From: Nitrospirota bacterium
Lineage (GTDB): Bacteria; Nitrospirota; CAKKRA01; 9FT-COMBO-42-15
Direction: 5' to 3'
DNA length: 13,521 nt
Assembly: GCA_016195585.1 (NCBI GenBank)
Contig: JACPZJ010000092.1
Span: 1-13,521, forward strand
Shown: in pieces, positions 1 through 6,568 of the stretch
Position numbering within the stretch: the stretch's first letter is position 1
Layout of the letters: every line of letters starts with the position of its first letter
Made by a program: the position numbers and the translations under genes
The notes under the pieces: generated by a model
Told to the model about the DNA's origin: nothing
Database searches by the model: none
The model's input: the letters and a program-made list of their open reading frames with translations, nothing else

Positions 1-901
1 GGCTGTCAACATAGATAATGCCAAGCACATCATCCATCTTCCATAGAGGAACGCACATGGCAGAGCGTATGCCATAGAGGATAATGCTCTCGCCGCCTTT
101 AAACCTCGGGTCTATCTTTGCATCTGATGTAAGGATTGAGACCTTCTCTTTTAATACCTGTTTTGCAATGGTCTTGCTTATACTTATCTTCCCGCCCTCC
201 TCCGGCCTGAGGCCGCTGTGCCTTACAACCTCTGGTATAAGCTCGCCGCTGTCCTTATCAAGCATGAGCAAAAAGGCCCTCTCGGCCTTTATTACCTGAA
301 GGACAAGGTCAACAATAAGATTAAGGAGATGGTTCAGTTCAAGCGTGGAAAGAAGCGCCCTACCTATCTCATAAAGGATAAAGAAGAAGTTTTTTGCCTC
401 TCCTGAGGCATCTGCTTTTTCTGGTTTGAGTTCATGCGGTTCCAATATGAATGTCGGCGCCTTATTCTTTATGAAAGCCTTATCCCCTGTAGGCTTAGGC
501 AGGGGTGTAAGCTCATGGAGGGAACGGGCAATGTAACTGTCTGTTACAGGTTTAATAATCGTGCCTTCAGGGGGGACAAATGGCGCGGCATCATCAAGCA
601 CAAGGATATCAGCAACCTCTTCCTCAAAGCGAAAGGTAGTCTTGCCGATTGCAATCTCATCCTTGTTTGCCAGTTTTACTTCTTTGATCTTTGCGCCATT
701 AACAAATGTCCCATTGTAGCTGTCAAGATCAACAACAAGGATATCCCTGCCCCTTCTGACAATCTCAGCATGGCTGCGCGAGACGAGCTTGTCTTCAAGC
801 ACAATGTCATTTGACGGAAGCCTGCCTATCTTGTTTGATGCAGAAGTAATAAAGTGTATATTGTCTTTATTTGGCCCGTTGATTATTACTAATCGCGCCA
901 T
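1..901 (-). CDS. FHA-GAF signalling protein, C-terminus outside window
   Basis: The gene starts with ATG at 901 and stays open for 300 codons to the window edge, so its C-terminus is missing. Residues 1 to about 95 form a forkhead-associated (FHA) phosphothreonine-binding domain: GRLPSND, then LVSRSHAEI, then the DLDSYNGTFVNG turn. A proline-rich linker follows. From about residue 170 a GAF domain begins (LYEIGRALLSTLELNHLL, later SAMCVPL and GIIYVDS). In known families FHA-GAF proteins end in an output module such as a sigma54 AAA+ domain, a nucleotide cyclase or a phosphatase; which one applies here cannot be seen. The protein is probably cytoplasmic and couples phosphorylation state to a small-molecule or redox signal. 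No convincing Shine-Dalgarno site precedes the ATG: a palindromic repeat ends only 6 bases upstream and may have displaced the native leader. Confidence 0.9.
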   Translation of the reverse strand, partial: MARLVIINGPNKDNIHFITSASNKIGRLPSNDIVLEDKLVSRSHAEIVRRGRDILVVDLDSYNGTFVNGAKIKEVKLANKDEIAIGKTTFRFEEEVADILVLDDAAPFVPPEGTIIKPVTDSYIARSLHELTPLPKPTGDKAFIKNKAPTFILEPHELKPEKADASGEAKNFFFILYEIGRALLSTLELNHLLNLIVDLVLQVIKAERAFLLMLDKDSGELIPEVVRHSGLRPEEGGKISISKTIAKQVLKEKVSILTSDAKIDPRFKGGESIILYGIRSAMCVPLWKMDDVLGIIYVDS

Positions 902-907
902 AAGTTT

Positions 908-1044
908 GTAGGGGCAGTCCTCTGCTATCTTTCGCTACAAGGTAGCACAGGCTTCCAGCCTGTGGAGACAGGCAAGATGCCTGTCCCACCAAAGAATAGC
1001 GTAGGATAGCCCTCAAAAGGGCGGCCGCACATGGCCGCCCCTAC
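908..1044. repeat. Composite palindromic intergenic repeat
   Basis: The element is bounded by GTAGGGGC (908-915) and its exact inverse GCCCCTAC (1037-1044). Inside are three more palindromes: ACAGGCTTCCAGCCTGT, GACAGGCAAGATGCCTGTC and GGGCGGCC-N6-GGCCGCCC. It also holds AATAGCGTAGGATAGC at 995-1010, whose reverse complement lies inside the MITE at 2796-2811. It carries no ORF. It looks like a non-autonomous dispersed repeat of the REP/MITE kind and fills the gap between the FHA gene and the small gene upstream of it. I could not define a target duplication. Confidence 0.7.
1015..1040 (-). terminator. Hairpin with short T run, possible terminator of the methyltransferase-HAMP operon
   Basis: On the minus strand a perfect 8-bp stem GGGCGGCC / GGCCGCCC (1019-1026 with 1033-1040, 6-nt loop) is followed by TTTT. 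It lies 12 bases beyond the stop codon of the gene ending at 1052, so it can serve as a weak rho-independent terminator. It is also part of the repeat at 908-1044. On the plus strand the same hairpin is followed by CTACTTTTTT. Confidence 0.45.
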
Positions 1045-1051
1045 TTTTTTA

Positions 1052-1336
1052 TTAATACAGGATAACCCTTCGCTCCTTTGCAAGATGATGAAGGACTATT
1101 ATTGCATTATGGAGCCTCTGCAAACGCGTGTTTCTGTTTCTGATTGACATGATATCATGCAGCGGGAATTTTTCTGACCTTACCTCTGTTTGTATCTTCT
1201 TCAGGTGGTGGTAAAGGCTCTTATAATCATCAGGGACCAGCTTCTTTAATATAATAGGGTTTAAGGAAATAAATCCCTCTGCAATATCCCTTGCCGTTGC
1301 TGCCAGACTCTTTCCTCTGAATTCTGCGCCTTCCAT
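1052..1336 (-). CDS. Small conserved-looking protein of unknown function
   Basis: The product is 94 residues, basic and probably helical, with no signal peptide or membrane segment. I do not recognise the family. The C-terminal half is rich in Arg, His and Leu (RNRNTRLQRLHNAIIVLHHLAKERR), which could form an amphipathic helix. Its ATG shares one base with the stop codon of the upstream HAMP gene (TGATG), so translation is coupled and the reading frame is very likely real. The tight coupling suggests it works with the HAMP membrane protein, for example as a cytoplasmic partner, but that is inference only. Confidence 0.65.
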   Translation of the reverse strand: MEGAEFRGKSLAATARDIAEGFISLNPIILKKLVPDDYKSLYHHLKKIQTEVRSEKFPLHDIMSIRNRNTRLQRLHNAIIVLHHLAKERRVILY

Positions 1337-1881
1337 CAGTAAACCTTAAAGGTTTTCAACATATCCCCTAACTCTTTTTCTAACTCCTGAATTCTATTCA
1401 GGTGAAGTGCAAGTTCTTTTTTTGATTCGCCAACGGTTATCTTTTCTGAAAGACCCTTTGTCTCTTTGGATAATTTTACAACCTTATCCTCCATCTTCAG
1501 GACTGTATCACGAAGGTTATCTGTCATATTATTTATGTTTTCTACAATCTGATGAAAGACTATATTATGCCCTTTGCGCATATGCAGCCTTATCAGGAGG
1601 TCTCCCTTTGCTATCTCCCTTGTGCCGCGCTGAATGGCAAAGAGGGGACCGGCAAGCCTGTGGGAGTAGAACATACTTGCTACGCCAATAAATATTATCA
1701 ATCCAACAAAGACAATCGGTATCATCAATGGAAAGCTGACCGACCTTGCCAGCTTCTGAAATAATAGCAGAATTGCGGAGTATCCTATCAGAATGGTAAT
1801 TACAAAGGCGGCAAACCTTCCCTGAAACTCCTTATTGATAAGATAAGTATGCCTCCTGTCATAGTAATCTTTGTTGTTCAT
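1336..1881 (-). CDS. HAMP-domain inner-membrane protein with coiled-coil tail
   Basis: The product has 181 residues. A short cytoplasmic N-terminus with the pattern INKEFQGRF leads into two hydrophobic helices at about 23-41 and 50-71. These are followed by a HAMP-like linker (SHRLAGPLFAIQ, then AKGDL, to about residue 125) and a charged coiled coil at 125-178. There is almost no periplasmic loop and no kinase or methyl-accepting signalling tip, so this is a small stand-alone HAMP protein and not a full chemoreceptor. Such proteins are common in environmental genomes, but their role is not established. A GAGAGG Shine-Dalgarno site lies 9 nt before the ATG. It sits 27 nt behind the methyltransferase gene and overlaps the next small gene by one base, consistent with a three-gene operon. 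Confidence 0.85.
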   Translation of the reverse strand: MNNKDYYDRRHTYLINKEFQGRFAAFVITILIGYSAILLLFQKLARSVSFPLMIPIVFVGLIIFIGVASMFYSHRLAGPLFAIQRGTREIAKGDLLIRLHMRKGHNIVFHQIVENINNMTDNLRDTVLKMEDKVVKLSKETKGLSEKITVGESKKELALHLNRIQELEKELGDMLKTFKVY

Positions 1882-1908
1882 AGTCTTTAACCTCTCTAAA
1901 AAATACGC

Positions 1909-2523
1909 CTATTTATTATTGATACACTGCACTATCTTCCAGTAATTTAAAAGATTCGCCTTTTCTTCCGTATTAATTTTAAGGGCTGTTTCATCAAGAA
2001 GCTCGTATAGATTGAGATCTGTCCTGAAGCCTATCCAGCAGAGAGGCGAAATCACCTTTTCAAATCCGGCTATGAATCTGTTTCTGCTCATAAAATGATT
2101 CAGAAACACAATCCTCCCGCCTTTTCTGCAGACCCTTTTCAGCTCATGCACAACCTTTACCGGCTCAGGGACTGTGCTTATAAAATATGCGGCCATTATA
2201 GAATCAAAGCTGTTATCCTCAAATTCCATCTTGGTGGCATCCATCTTTATCAGCTTTACATTGTTAAATCTGTTTTCCCTGACCTTTTTCTCAGCCTCCT
2301 CAAGCATCTTTCCTGAAAGATCAACACCCATTATCTTGCAGTTCCTTGGATAAAATGGCAGGGAAAGGCCTGTGCCAACGCCAACCTCAAGGATATTATC
2401 GTCTTCAGTAAGCTCAAGAAGCTCTATCCCTCTCTCCCTTCCTGATTCAAATATCTTTCCAAAAATAAGATCATACACGCCTGAATAATTTGAATATACC
2501 TTTTCTACAGACTCAATATTCAC
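1909..2523 (-). CDS. Class I SAM-dependent methyltransferase, PmtA/UbiE-like
   Basis: The product has 204 residues with the standard Rossmann methyltransferase core: motif I EVGVGTG at 46-52, the acidic end of strand 2 at VDLS (67-70), motif II DATKM followed by FDSIMAAYFISTVPEP, and a post-motif segment GGRIVFLNHF. The N-terminal YSGVYDLIFGKIFESGRERGIE and the LSLPFYP after motif I resemble bacterial phosphatidylethanolamine N-methyltransferases of the Rhodobacter type (PmtA). Lipid head-group methylation is therefore the best guess, but quinone or other small-molecule methylation is possible. The start is GTG at 2523, chosen because a strong AAGGAGG lies 7 nt upstream; no ATG occurs nearby. 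It is the first gene of the operon that continues with the HAMP protein. Confidence 0.85.
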   Translation of the reverse strand: MNIESVEKVYSNYSGVYDLIFGKIFESGRERGIELLELTEDDNILEVGVGTGLSLPFYPRNCKIMGVDLSGKMLEEAEKKVRENRFNNVKLIKMDATKMEFEDNSFDSIMAAYFISTVPEPVKVVHELKRVCRKGGRIVFLNHFMSRNRFIAGFEKVISPLCWIGFRTDLNLYELLDETALKINTEEKANLLNYWKIVQCINNK

Positions 2524-2621
2524 CTTCTACCTCCTTGGTTTAGATGATTCAAGGACAATTTTTTGTGAAGCCATATAAAGGCCGGAGGAAAGACTCCCCT
2601 TCCTGCCTGTCCCCGCTTGCC

Positions 2622-2641
2622 CCTGCCTGTCGGCAGACAGG
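2622..2641. repeat. 20-bp palindromic repeat, copy 1
   Basis: CCTGCCTGTCGGCAGACAGG is an imperfect palindrome. An identical 20-mer occurs at 2831-2850 inside the MITE. The surrounding 2524-2707 holds no credible gene: it is the leader of the methyltransferase operon and contains a TATAAT at about 2669-2674 (minus strand) without a good -35 partner. Confidence 0.75.
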
Positions 2642-2707
2642 TTCCCTTCCGACAAATCGTTGCGCTATTATAATTTATTAAATCATAACTCTTACTTAAT
2701 ACTACCC

Positions 2708-2940
2708 GTAACAGTTTAGCGTTTTTAAAAGAACCGCTAAACATCATTGAAAATTATAAATTGCAAAATGAAAAATGCAAATTTGGAAAGAAAAAGCTAT
2801 CCTACGCTATTGTGCTGCTATGGAGCAGCGCCTGCCTGTCGGCAGACAGGAAAAATAGTCTTAAAATTTTACAATTTTCAATTTAAAATTTGCATTTTAC
2901 ATTGAAGTTTAGGCATTCTCTATAATGACTAAACTGTTAC
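2708..2940. mobile_element. MITE (233 bp) with 12-bp TIRs and 8-bp target duplication
   Basis: The terminal inverted repeats are perfect: GTAACAGTTTAG at 2708-2719 and CTAAACTGTTAC at 2929-2940. They are flanked directly by TACTACCC at 2700-2707 and again at 2941-2948, an 8-bp target site duplication. Each end also has a subterminal GTTTAG...CTAAAC inverted pair, so each arm can fold on its own, and imperfect inverted AT-rich arms (AAAATGCAAATTT inverse to AAATTTGCATTTT) extend inward. The core carries the 20-bp palindrome also found at 2622 and the 16-mer shared with 995-1010. It encodes no transposase, so it must be mobilised in trans. The right duplication contains the stop codon of the BON gene, which survived the insertion. 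Confidence 0.88.
2831..2850. repeat. 20-bp palindromic repeat, copy 2 (inside the MITE)
   Basis: This copy is identical to 2622-2641 and in the same orientation. One copy lies outside the MITE and one inside it, so the 20-mer appears to be an independent small repeat that has entered the element, or a sequence the element shares with its surroundings. Confidence 0.7.
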
Positions 2941-2942
2941 TA

Positions 2943-3449
2943 CTACCCCCGTTTTTTGATGGTTATTGCTGACACCACCTCCTTCACCCCCGCTGTATTA
3001 AGCACAGTATCAATTATTTTTGCTATCTCCTGCGGCGAATCTGCCTTGCCTGACAGGGTTACCTTTCCATCCTGAGTTGTTACATTAATGTCAAGCCCTG
3101 ATATCTCTCTATCCTTTGCGAGCCTTGTCTTTACCCTGGCAGTGATTGCAGCGTCGTTTGCTGCTGTCCTTGTCTTTTCTACAATATTATCGCTCTTCTT
3201 TTTTACAACAATACCGAGATCCTTAACCTCTACTATTGCCTCCCTGCTTTTATTTGAGATGGCATCTGCTATCTCCTTTGTATCTGCCTTTATCCCCTTT
3301 ACAACATCCTTTGCCGCATCCTCAACAAGCTCCTTTGTCTCCCTTGCCTTTTTTCTGGCCTCCTCAACAGCCTTTCCCTTTGTGCTGATAAAATAAATGC
3401 CTGCAATAATTGCAAGGATGCCTGTGAATATGAGAAATTTCTTTATCAT
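2943..3449 (-). CDS. Membrane-anchored BON-domain protein (OsmY-like)
   Basis: From the ATG at 3449 the product has 168 residues. It starts with a positively charged hydrophobic segment (MIKKFLIFTGILAIIAGIYF), a signal anchor. A long Lys/Glu/Ala-rich helical region follows to about residue 95, then a BON domain at about 98-165 (AITARVKTRLAKD, then INVTTQDGKVTLSG, then GVKEVVSAI). BON proteins bind membranes or partners in the periplasm and are often induced by envelope or osmotic stress. Starts at GTG 3488 and ATG 3470 are also open. I prefer 3449 because the promoter at 3504-3532 places the transcript start near 3497, which would leave the Shine-Dalgarno site of the GTG outside the mRNA, whereas GGAAGGGG lies 11 nt before 3449. 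The stop codon lies in the target duplication of the adjacent MITE. Confidence 0.82.
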   Translation of the reverse strand: MIKKFLIFTGILAIIAGIYFISTKGKAVEEARKKARETKELVEDAAKDVVKGIKADTKEIADAISNKSREAIVEVKDLGIVVKKKSDNIVEKTRTAANDAAITARVKTRLAKDREISGLDINVTTQDGKVTLSGKADSPQEIAKIIDTVLNTAGVKEVVSAITIKKRG

Positions 3450-3503
3450 TGCGGAAATAACCCCTTCCATTGAGCCGCACTTAACCACTTTTAAAACGCC
3501 TCA

Positions 3504-3532
3504 ATTATACCAATTAAATTTTAAAAGGACAA
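3504..3532 (-). promoter_or_regulatory. Sigma70-type promoter of the BON gene
   Basis: On the minus strand TTGTCC (3527-3532) and TATAAT (3504-3509) are separated by exactly 17 nt. Transcription would begin near 3497, just before the BON gene. Confidence 0.65.
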
Positions 3533-3553
3533 ATAAAAAGATGAATTAAAAAC

Positions 3554-3582
3554 AAAAAAGGGAAGGCAAATGCCTTCCCTTT
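3554..3582 (-). terminator. Rho-independent terminator of rplM-rpsI
   Basis: A perfect 9-bp stem GGGAAGGCA / TGCCTTCCC (3560-3568 with 3571-3579) and a 2-nt loop are followed on the minus strand by a six-T run (3554-3559). It sits about 25 nt after the rpsI stop codon and separates the ribosomal operon from the BON gene promoter. Confidence 0.85.
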
Positions 3583-3604
3583 AAAAAACCGCTTTTGGGT
3601 ATAA

Positions 3605-3994
3605 TTATCTCTTTGAGAACTGGAATTTCTTTCTTGCGCCCTTCTGGCCGTATTTCTTTCTCTCTTTTTCACGCGAGTCTCTTGTAATGAGACCTTCCTT
3701 TTTAAGCTTCTCCCGCAAGGCGCTATCCATTAAAACAAGCGCCTTTGTAATCCCGTGCCTGATTGCGCCTGCCTGGCCAGAAAGCCCCCCTCCGCAGACA
3801 TTGGCAGAGACATTAATCTTGCCTATCCTCTCTACAAGCTCAAGCGGCTGCCTTACCATCATCTGCAGGGTCTCCCTGCCGAAATAATCGCCAAGGACTT
3901 TCGCATTTACAATTATCTTGCCTTCGCCTGGGCTTAACCATACCCTTGCTATTGCATTCTTTCTTTTTCCAGTTGCATAAATGGCTTCTGCCAT
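3605..3994 (-). CDS. rpsI: 30S ribosomal protein S9
   Basis: The product has 129 residues, full length for bacterial uS9. Recognised by ATGKRKNAIARVWL near the N-terminus, PLELVERIGKINVSANVCGGGLSGQAGAIRHGITKAL in the middle (given in part as VCGGGLSGQAGAIRHGI), the TRDSREKERKKYGQKGARK segment, and the conserved C-terminal tail KKFQFSKR, which reaches into the ribosomal P site. The ATG at 3994 is preceded by AAGGAG with a 9-nt spacer. It lies 18 nt behind rplM in the usual bacterial order, and a strong terminator follows. Confidence 0.98.
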   Translation of the reverse strand: MAEAIYATGKRKNAIARVWLSPGEGKIIVNAKVLGDYFGRETLQMMVRQPLELVERIGKINVSANVCGGGLSGQAGAIRHGITKALVLMDSALREKLKKEGLITRDSREKERKKYGQKGARKKFQFSKR

Positions 3995-4012
3995 ATAGTG
4001 AATCTCCTTTTT

Positions 4013-4441
4013 TTATATTTTTAAGGCTTCGGGGCCTTGTGCTGTGTGTGGATGCTCGGCGCCGCAATACACCTTGAGCCTCCTAATCATTCCCTTGCCG
4101 AGGATAGATTTTGGAAGCATACCCTTAACTGCCTTCCTTACCAGATCCTCCGGCTTTTTAGCTAAAAGCTCCTCGGCCTTTTCTGCCTTAAGCCCGCCCG
4201 GATAACCGCTGTGATGATAATAAATCTTCTTCTTTAGCTTTTTCCCTGTAAGCTGCACCTTATCAGCATTTACAACAACTACATGATCGCCTGTATCCAC
4301 ATGAGGAGTAAATATGGGTTTATGTTTTCCTCTTAAGAGTGTGGCTGCCCTTGTTGCAAGCCTGCCGAGGTTCCTGCCCTCTGCATCTATAACGAACCAC
4401 CTTCTCTGGACATCCTCTTTTTTTGCCATTATTGTTTTCAT
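4013..4441 (-). CDS. rplM: 50S ribosomal protein L13
   Basis: The product has 142 residues, the normal length of uL13. The diagnostic segments are RRWFVIDAEGRNLGRLAT, HVDTGDHVVVVNADKVQLTG, YYHHSGYPGG, RKAVKGMLPKS and LKVYCGAEHPHTAQGPE. I take the ATG at 4441 (MKTIMAKKED) because family members start MKT-x-x-AK and a GGGG lies 9 nt upstream; the preceding TTG at 4444 is less likely. It heads the two-gene operon with rpsI and is driven by the promoter at 4480-4508, which overlaps the 3' end of the radical SAM gene. Confidence 0.97.
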   Translation of the reverse strand: MKTIMAKKEDVQRRWFVIDAEGRNLGRLATRAATLLRGKHKPIFTPHVDTGDHVVVVNADKVQLTGKKLKKKIYYHHSGYPGGLKAEKAEELLAKKPEDLVRKAVKGMLPKSILGKGMIRRLKVYCGAEHPHTAQGPEALKI

Positions 4442-4479
4442 CAATCAATACCCCTTATTTAAGCTTCAAAGAAGTCTAT

Positions 4480-4508
4480 ATATTAATCAAAACCTGTTCC
4501 TTTGTCAA
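4480..4508 (-). promoter_or_regulatory. Sigma70 promoter of rplM-rpsI
   Basis: On the minus strand TTGACA (4503-4508) and TAATAT (4480-4485) are exactly 17 nt apart. Transcription should start near 4473, giving an untranslated leader of about 32 nt. The -35 box overlaps the stop codon region of the upstream radical SAM gene. Confidence 0.85.
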
Positions 4509-5614
4509 GGATTTTTTAAACGCTCAATACAAAGCGCCTTTTTCCATGCCCTTCTTAAGTCCCAGTTCATTGGGCCAAAGACCATAAGGCTCCTTCTCAG
4601 GTTTCCGATCCTTTTTAAAATAGACGGGTAGGAGTAGAACCTCTTATTTGCCCAGTCATGGCCTTCCTGCAGTTCCTCAGCCGTCATGCCCTTTGGCTTA
4701 TAAACTACATGCTCCATATCGTATTTTGCCCAGTCCCTTTCAATTATCCTGCCCTCTGCCTCCATCCTCCTGTAAATCTCTGTGCCCGGAAATGGCGTAA
4801 GCACAGGCATAAATGCTGCATCAAGCCTTACATCCTCTGTAAATTTTACCAGTCTTTCAAATACACCCTTATCATCATAGTCGTATCCAAAGATAAAAGA
4901 GCCGTGCACGCCTATGCCGTGACCATGTATCTTTGCAATAATATCCTTATACTTTTGTATTTTGTTAAAGGGCTTCCCCATCAGATCAAGATTTTCCTGA
5001 TTCAGTGTCTCAAAGCCCATAAAAAGCCCATAACAGCCGCTCTCTGCCGCAAGCTTTAAAAGCTCTATGTTATCTGCAATGGTCACAGACGCCTGACTCA
5101 CCCACTTGCGGTTGTGCCCCTTTAACATTGTAAAGAGCTTCCTCGCATACTGGGTATTTCCAACTATATTGTCATCCACAAACAAGATAAAGCCTGCTCC
5201 GCCTGTCAGCCCCTCTACCTCTTTTTCAATCTCCTCTATGGGCCTTAATCTGTATGTCCCGCCATAAAAGGCAGTAACAGAGCAGAACTTGCAGTCATAA
5301 GGGCAGCCCCGTGTTGTCTGGACAAGATTGATAAAGAAATAACTCTTCAATGCAAGGAGGTCGCGACGCGGTATTATCAGATCCGACACCTTTGGCAGGC
5401 TGCTATTCTTGTAAAATTTCTGCTGCCTGTTGTTTTTTATATCCTCTAACACCTTTGGCCAGACACCCTCTGCCTCACCCTGAACAACTGCATCAGCATG
5501 CCGGATGGCCTCATCAGGCATCCATGTGGCATGAAAGCCGCCAAGCACAACCTTCTTGCCTCTCTCCCTGAATTTATCTGCAATCTGATATGCCCTCGGC
5601 GCAAGGGGCGTCAT
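4505..5614 (-). CDS. B12-binding radical SAM protein, N-terminally truncated
   Basis: The surviving frame encodes 369 residues. The N-terminal part is the second half of a cobalamin-binding Rossmann domain (VVLGGFHATWMPDEA, HADAVVQGEAEGVWP). The radical SAM core follows with the 4Fe-4S cysteines in TTRGCPYDCKFCSV (CxxxCxxC), then FVDDNI, MGFETLN and GSFIFGYDYDD. The C-terminal region resembles the DUF4070-like part of this family. Such enzymes often perform methylations or rearrangements on lipids and other hydrophobic substrates. The ATG at 5614 is internal: the same frame is open further upstream and encodes EDINFDDDTDIAAITA, a normal family sequence, until a TGA at 5663. About 50 residues normally found before that are absent (see 5653-5697). 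The product is therefore likely non-functional, or depends on an unusual start. Confidence 0.85.
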   Translation of the reverse strand: MTPLAPRAYQIADKFRERGKKVVLGGFHATWMPDEAIRHADAVVQGEAEGVWPKVLEDIKNNRQQKFYKNSSLPKVSDLIIPRRDLLALKSYFFINLVQTTRGCPYDCKFCSVTAFYGGTYRLRPIEEIEKEVEGLTGGAGFILFVDDNIVGNTQYARKLFTMLKGHNRKWVSQASVTIADNIELLKLAAESGCYGLFMGFETLNQENLDLMGKPFNKIQKYKDIIAKIHGHGIGVHGSFIFGYDYDDKGVFERLVKFTEDVRLDAAFMPVLTPFPGTEIYRRMEAEGRIIERDWAKYDMEHVVYKPKGMTAEELQEGHDWANKRFYSYPSILKRIGNLRRSLMVFGPMNWDLRRAWKKALCIERLKNP

Positions 5615-5652
5615 TGCTGTTATTGCAGCAATATCAGTGTCATCATCAAAAT

Positions 5653-5697
5653 TTATATCCTCTCAGGCCAGCGGGGTGAAATGATTTTTACCTTCAT
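5653..5697 (-). pseudogene. Detached 5' end of the radical SAM gene
   Basis: An ATG at 5697 with a strong GGAGG (5706-5710, spacer 8 nt) overlaps the deacetylase stop codon as ATGA. It encodes MKVKIISPRWPERI and then a TAA at 5653-5655. This is a typical beginning of a B12-binding radical SAM protein. The next recognisable family sequence (EDINFDDDTD) continues directly but in another frame; 5697 and 5614 differ by 83 nt, not a multiple of three. The simplest reading is an internal deletion of about 50 codons with loss of frame at CCTGAGAGGATATAAATT. An assembly error is the main alternative. Confidence 0.7.
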
Positions 5698-6551
5698 CTA
5701 TGCAGCCTCCGCACCCCCTCACCTTTATCCTCTCCCCCAAGGGGAGAGGGGAGGGTGAGGGGGGCATCAAGGATAACAGGATTGATATCAAGAAGCTCTG
5801 ATACAGTAACAAATTTATATCCATCCTTTGTAAGCGCATCAAGTATTATTGGAAGGGCTGCTACAGTCCCGCTCTTTGCGCACCTTCCTTTATCGCACCC
5901 GTCATGCATAACAAGTATTGAACCGTTTGTTATCCTATTCAGCGCCCTCTTTACTATCCTCTGCGGATTCTGGTCTGTGCCGTCATAAGTCCTCAATGTC
6001 CAGCCTATCATGTGCATATTCAAATCCTCTACTATCTTTACAATGCTCGGGTTTCTCATACCCAAAGGCTGACGGAAGAGGCTTGTGTTTATGCCTGTGA
6101 TATTTTTAATCAGCCCCTGACACCTTAGTATATCTTCTCTAATAGCAGGAAAGAGCGTATAGAAGAATCTCCTGTGATTGTAGGTATGATTGCCAATCGC
6201 ATGCCCTTCTTCCCATATCTGTTTTACAATCTCAGGGTGTTTTTCAATATTCTTGCCGACGAGGAAGAAGGTTGCCTTTATGTTGTATTTCTTTAAGATA
6301 TCCAGAATCCGGGAGGTATAAGGCTCATGAGGCCCGTCATCAAAGGTAAGGGCAATCTCCTTCTTGCTGCCATTGCCGCGCCAGTAGGTCTTTCCTATAA
6401 ACTGGCTTTTTATATTAAATATCCCATACCATGACAGAAGAAACCATGCAAGAAAGACGGCAGCGGCTGAATATGCGGCAAACCTGTTATTCAGCGCAGC
6501 GAGAACTATTATCCCTAAAAAAACTAATAATGTAATCTTCCTGTAATTCAT
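5694..6551 (-). CDS. Polysaccharide deacetylase (NodB homology), membrane-anchored
   Basis: The product has 285 residues. Two hydrophobic segments at about 6-20 and 26-45 anchor it in the membrane, and the catalytic domain follows. Motif 1 is TFDDGP at 69-74 (metal and base aspartates), motif 2 is HTYNH with metal ligands His122 and His126, motif 3 is FRQPLGMRN and the last motif is LVMHDG. This is carbohydrate esterase family 4: zinc-dependent N- or O-deacetylation of cell-wall or exopolysaccharide sugars. The family normally ends near VSELLDI; here about 25 extra residues (PLTLPSPLGGEDKGEG and a short tail) are encoded by a palindromic repeat at 5714-5763. The stop overlaps the start of the broken radical SAM gene. 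No strong Shine-Dalgarno site is visible, but a promoter lies at 6569-6598. Confidence 0.92.
   Translation of the reverse strand: MNYRKITLLVFLGIIVLAALNNRFAAYSAAAVFLAWFLLSWYGIFNIKSQFIGKTYWRGNGSKKEIALTFDDGPHEPYTSRILDILKKYNIKATFFLVGKNIEKHPEIVKQIWEEGHAIGNHTYNHRRFFYTLFPAIREDILRCQGLIKNITGINTSLFRQPLGMRNPSIVKIVEDLNMHMIGWTLRTYDGTDQNPQRIVKRALNRITNGSILVMHDGCDKGRCAKSGTVAALPIILDALTKDGYKFVTVSELLDINPVILDAPLTLPSPLGGEDKGEGVRRLHR
5714..5763. repeat. GC-rich palindromic repeat inside a coding sequence
   Basis: An outer stem CCCCCTCACC / GGTGAGGGGG (5714-5723 with 5754-5763) and an inner stem CCTCTCCCC / GGGGAGAGG (5729-5737 with 5741-5749) make a large hairpin. Repeats of this type (CCCTCACCC...CTCTCCC) are widespread in bacterial genomes and are known to extend reading frames with an LTLPSPLG-like peptide, as here for the deacetylase. 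It lies immediately upstream of the ribosome binding site of the radical SAM remnant. Confidence 0.8.
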
Positions 6552-6568
6552 CTTAAGACTTACTGCAA

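Noticed and set aside
434..814. 126-codon plus-strand ORF
   Set aside because: It is antisense to the well-supported FHA-GAF gene and encodes nothing recognisable.
2520..2747. 75-codon minus-strand ORF overlapping the methyltransferase start by 4 nt
   Set aside because: It runs through the 20-bp palindromic repeat and into the MITE end, has no family pattern and no ribosome site, and the methyltransferase has its own strong site.
5614..5697. Programmed frameshift in the radical SAM gene
   Set aside because: No slippery heptamer or stimulatory structure lies at the junction, and a frameshift alone would not restore the roughly 50 missing residues.
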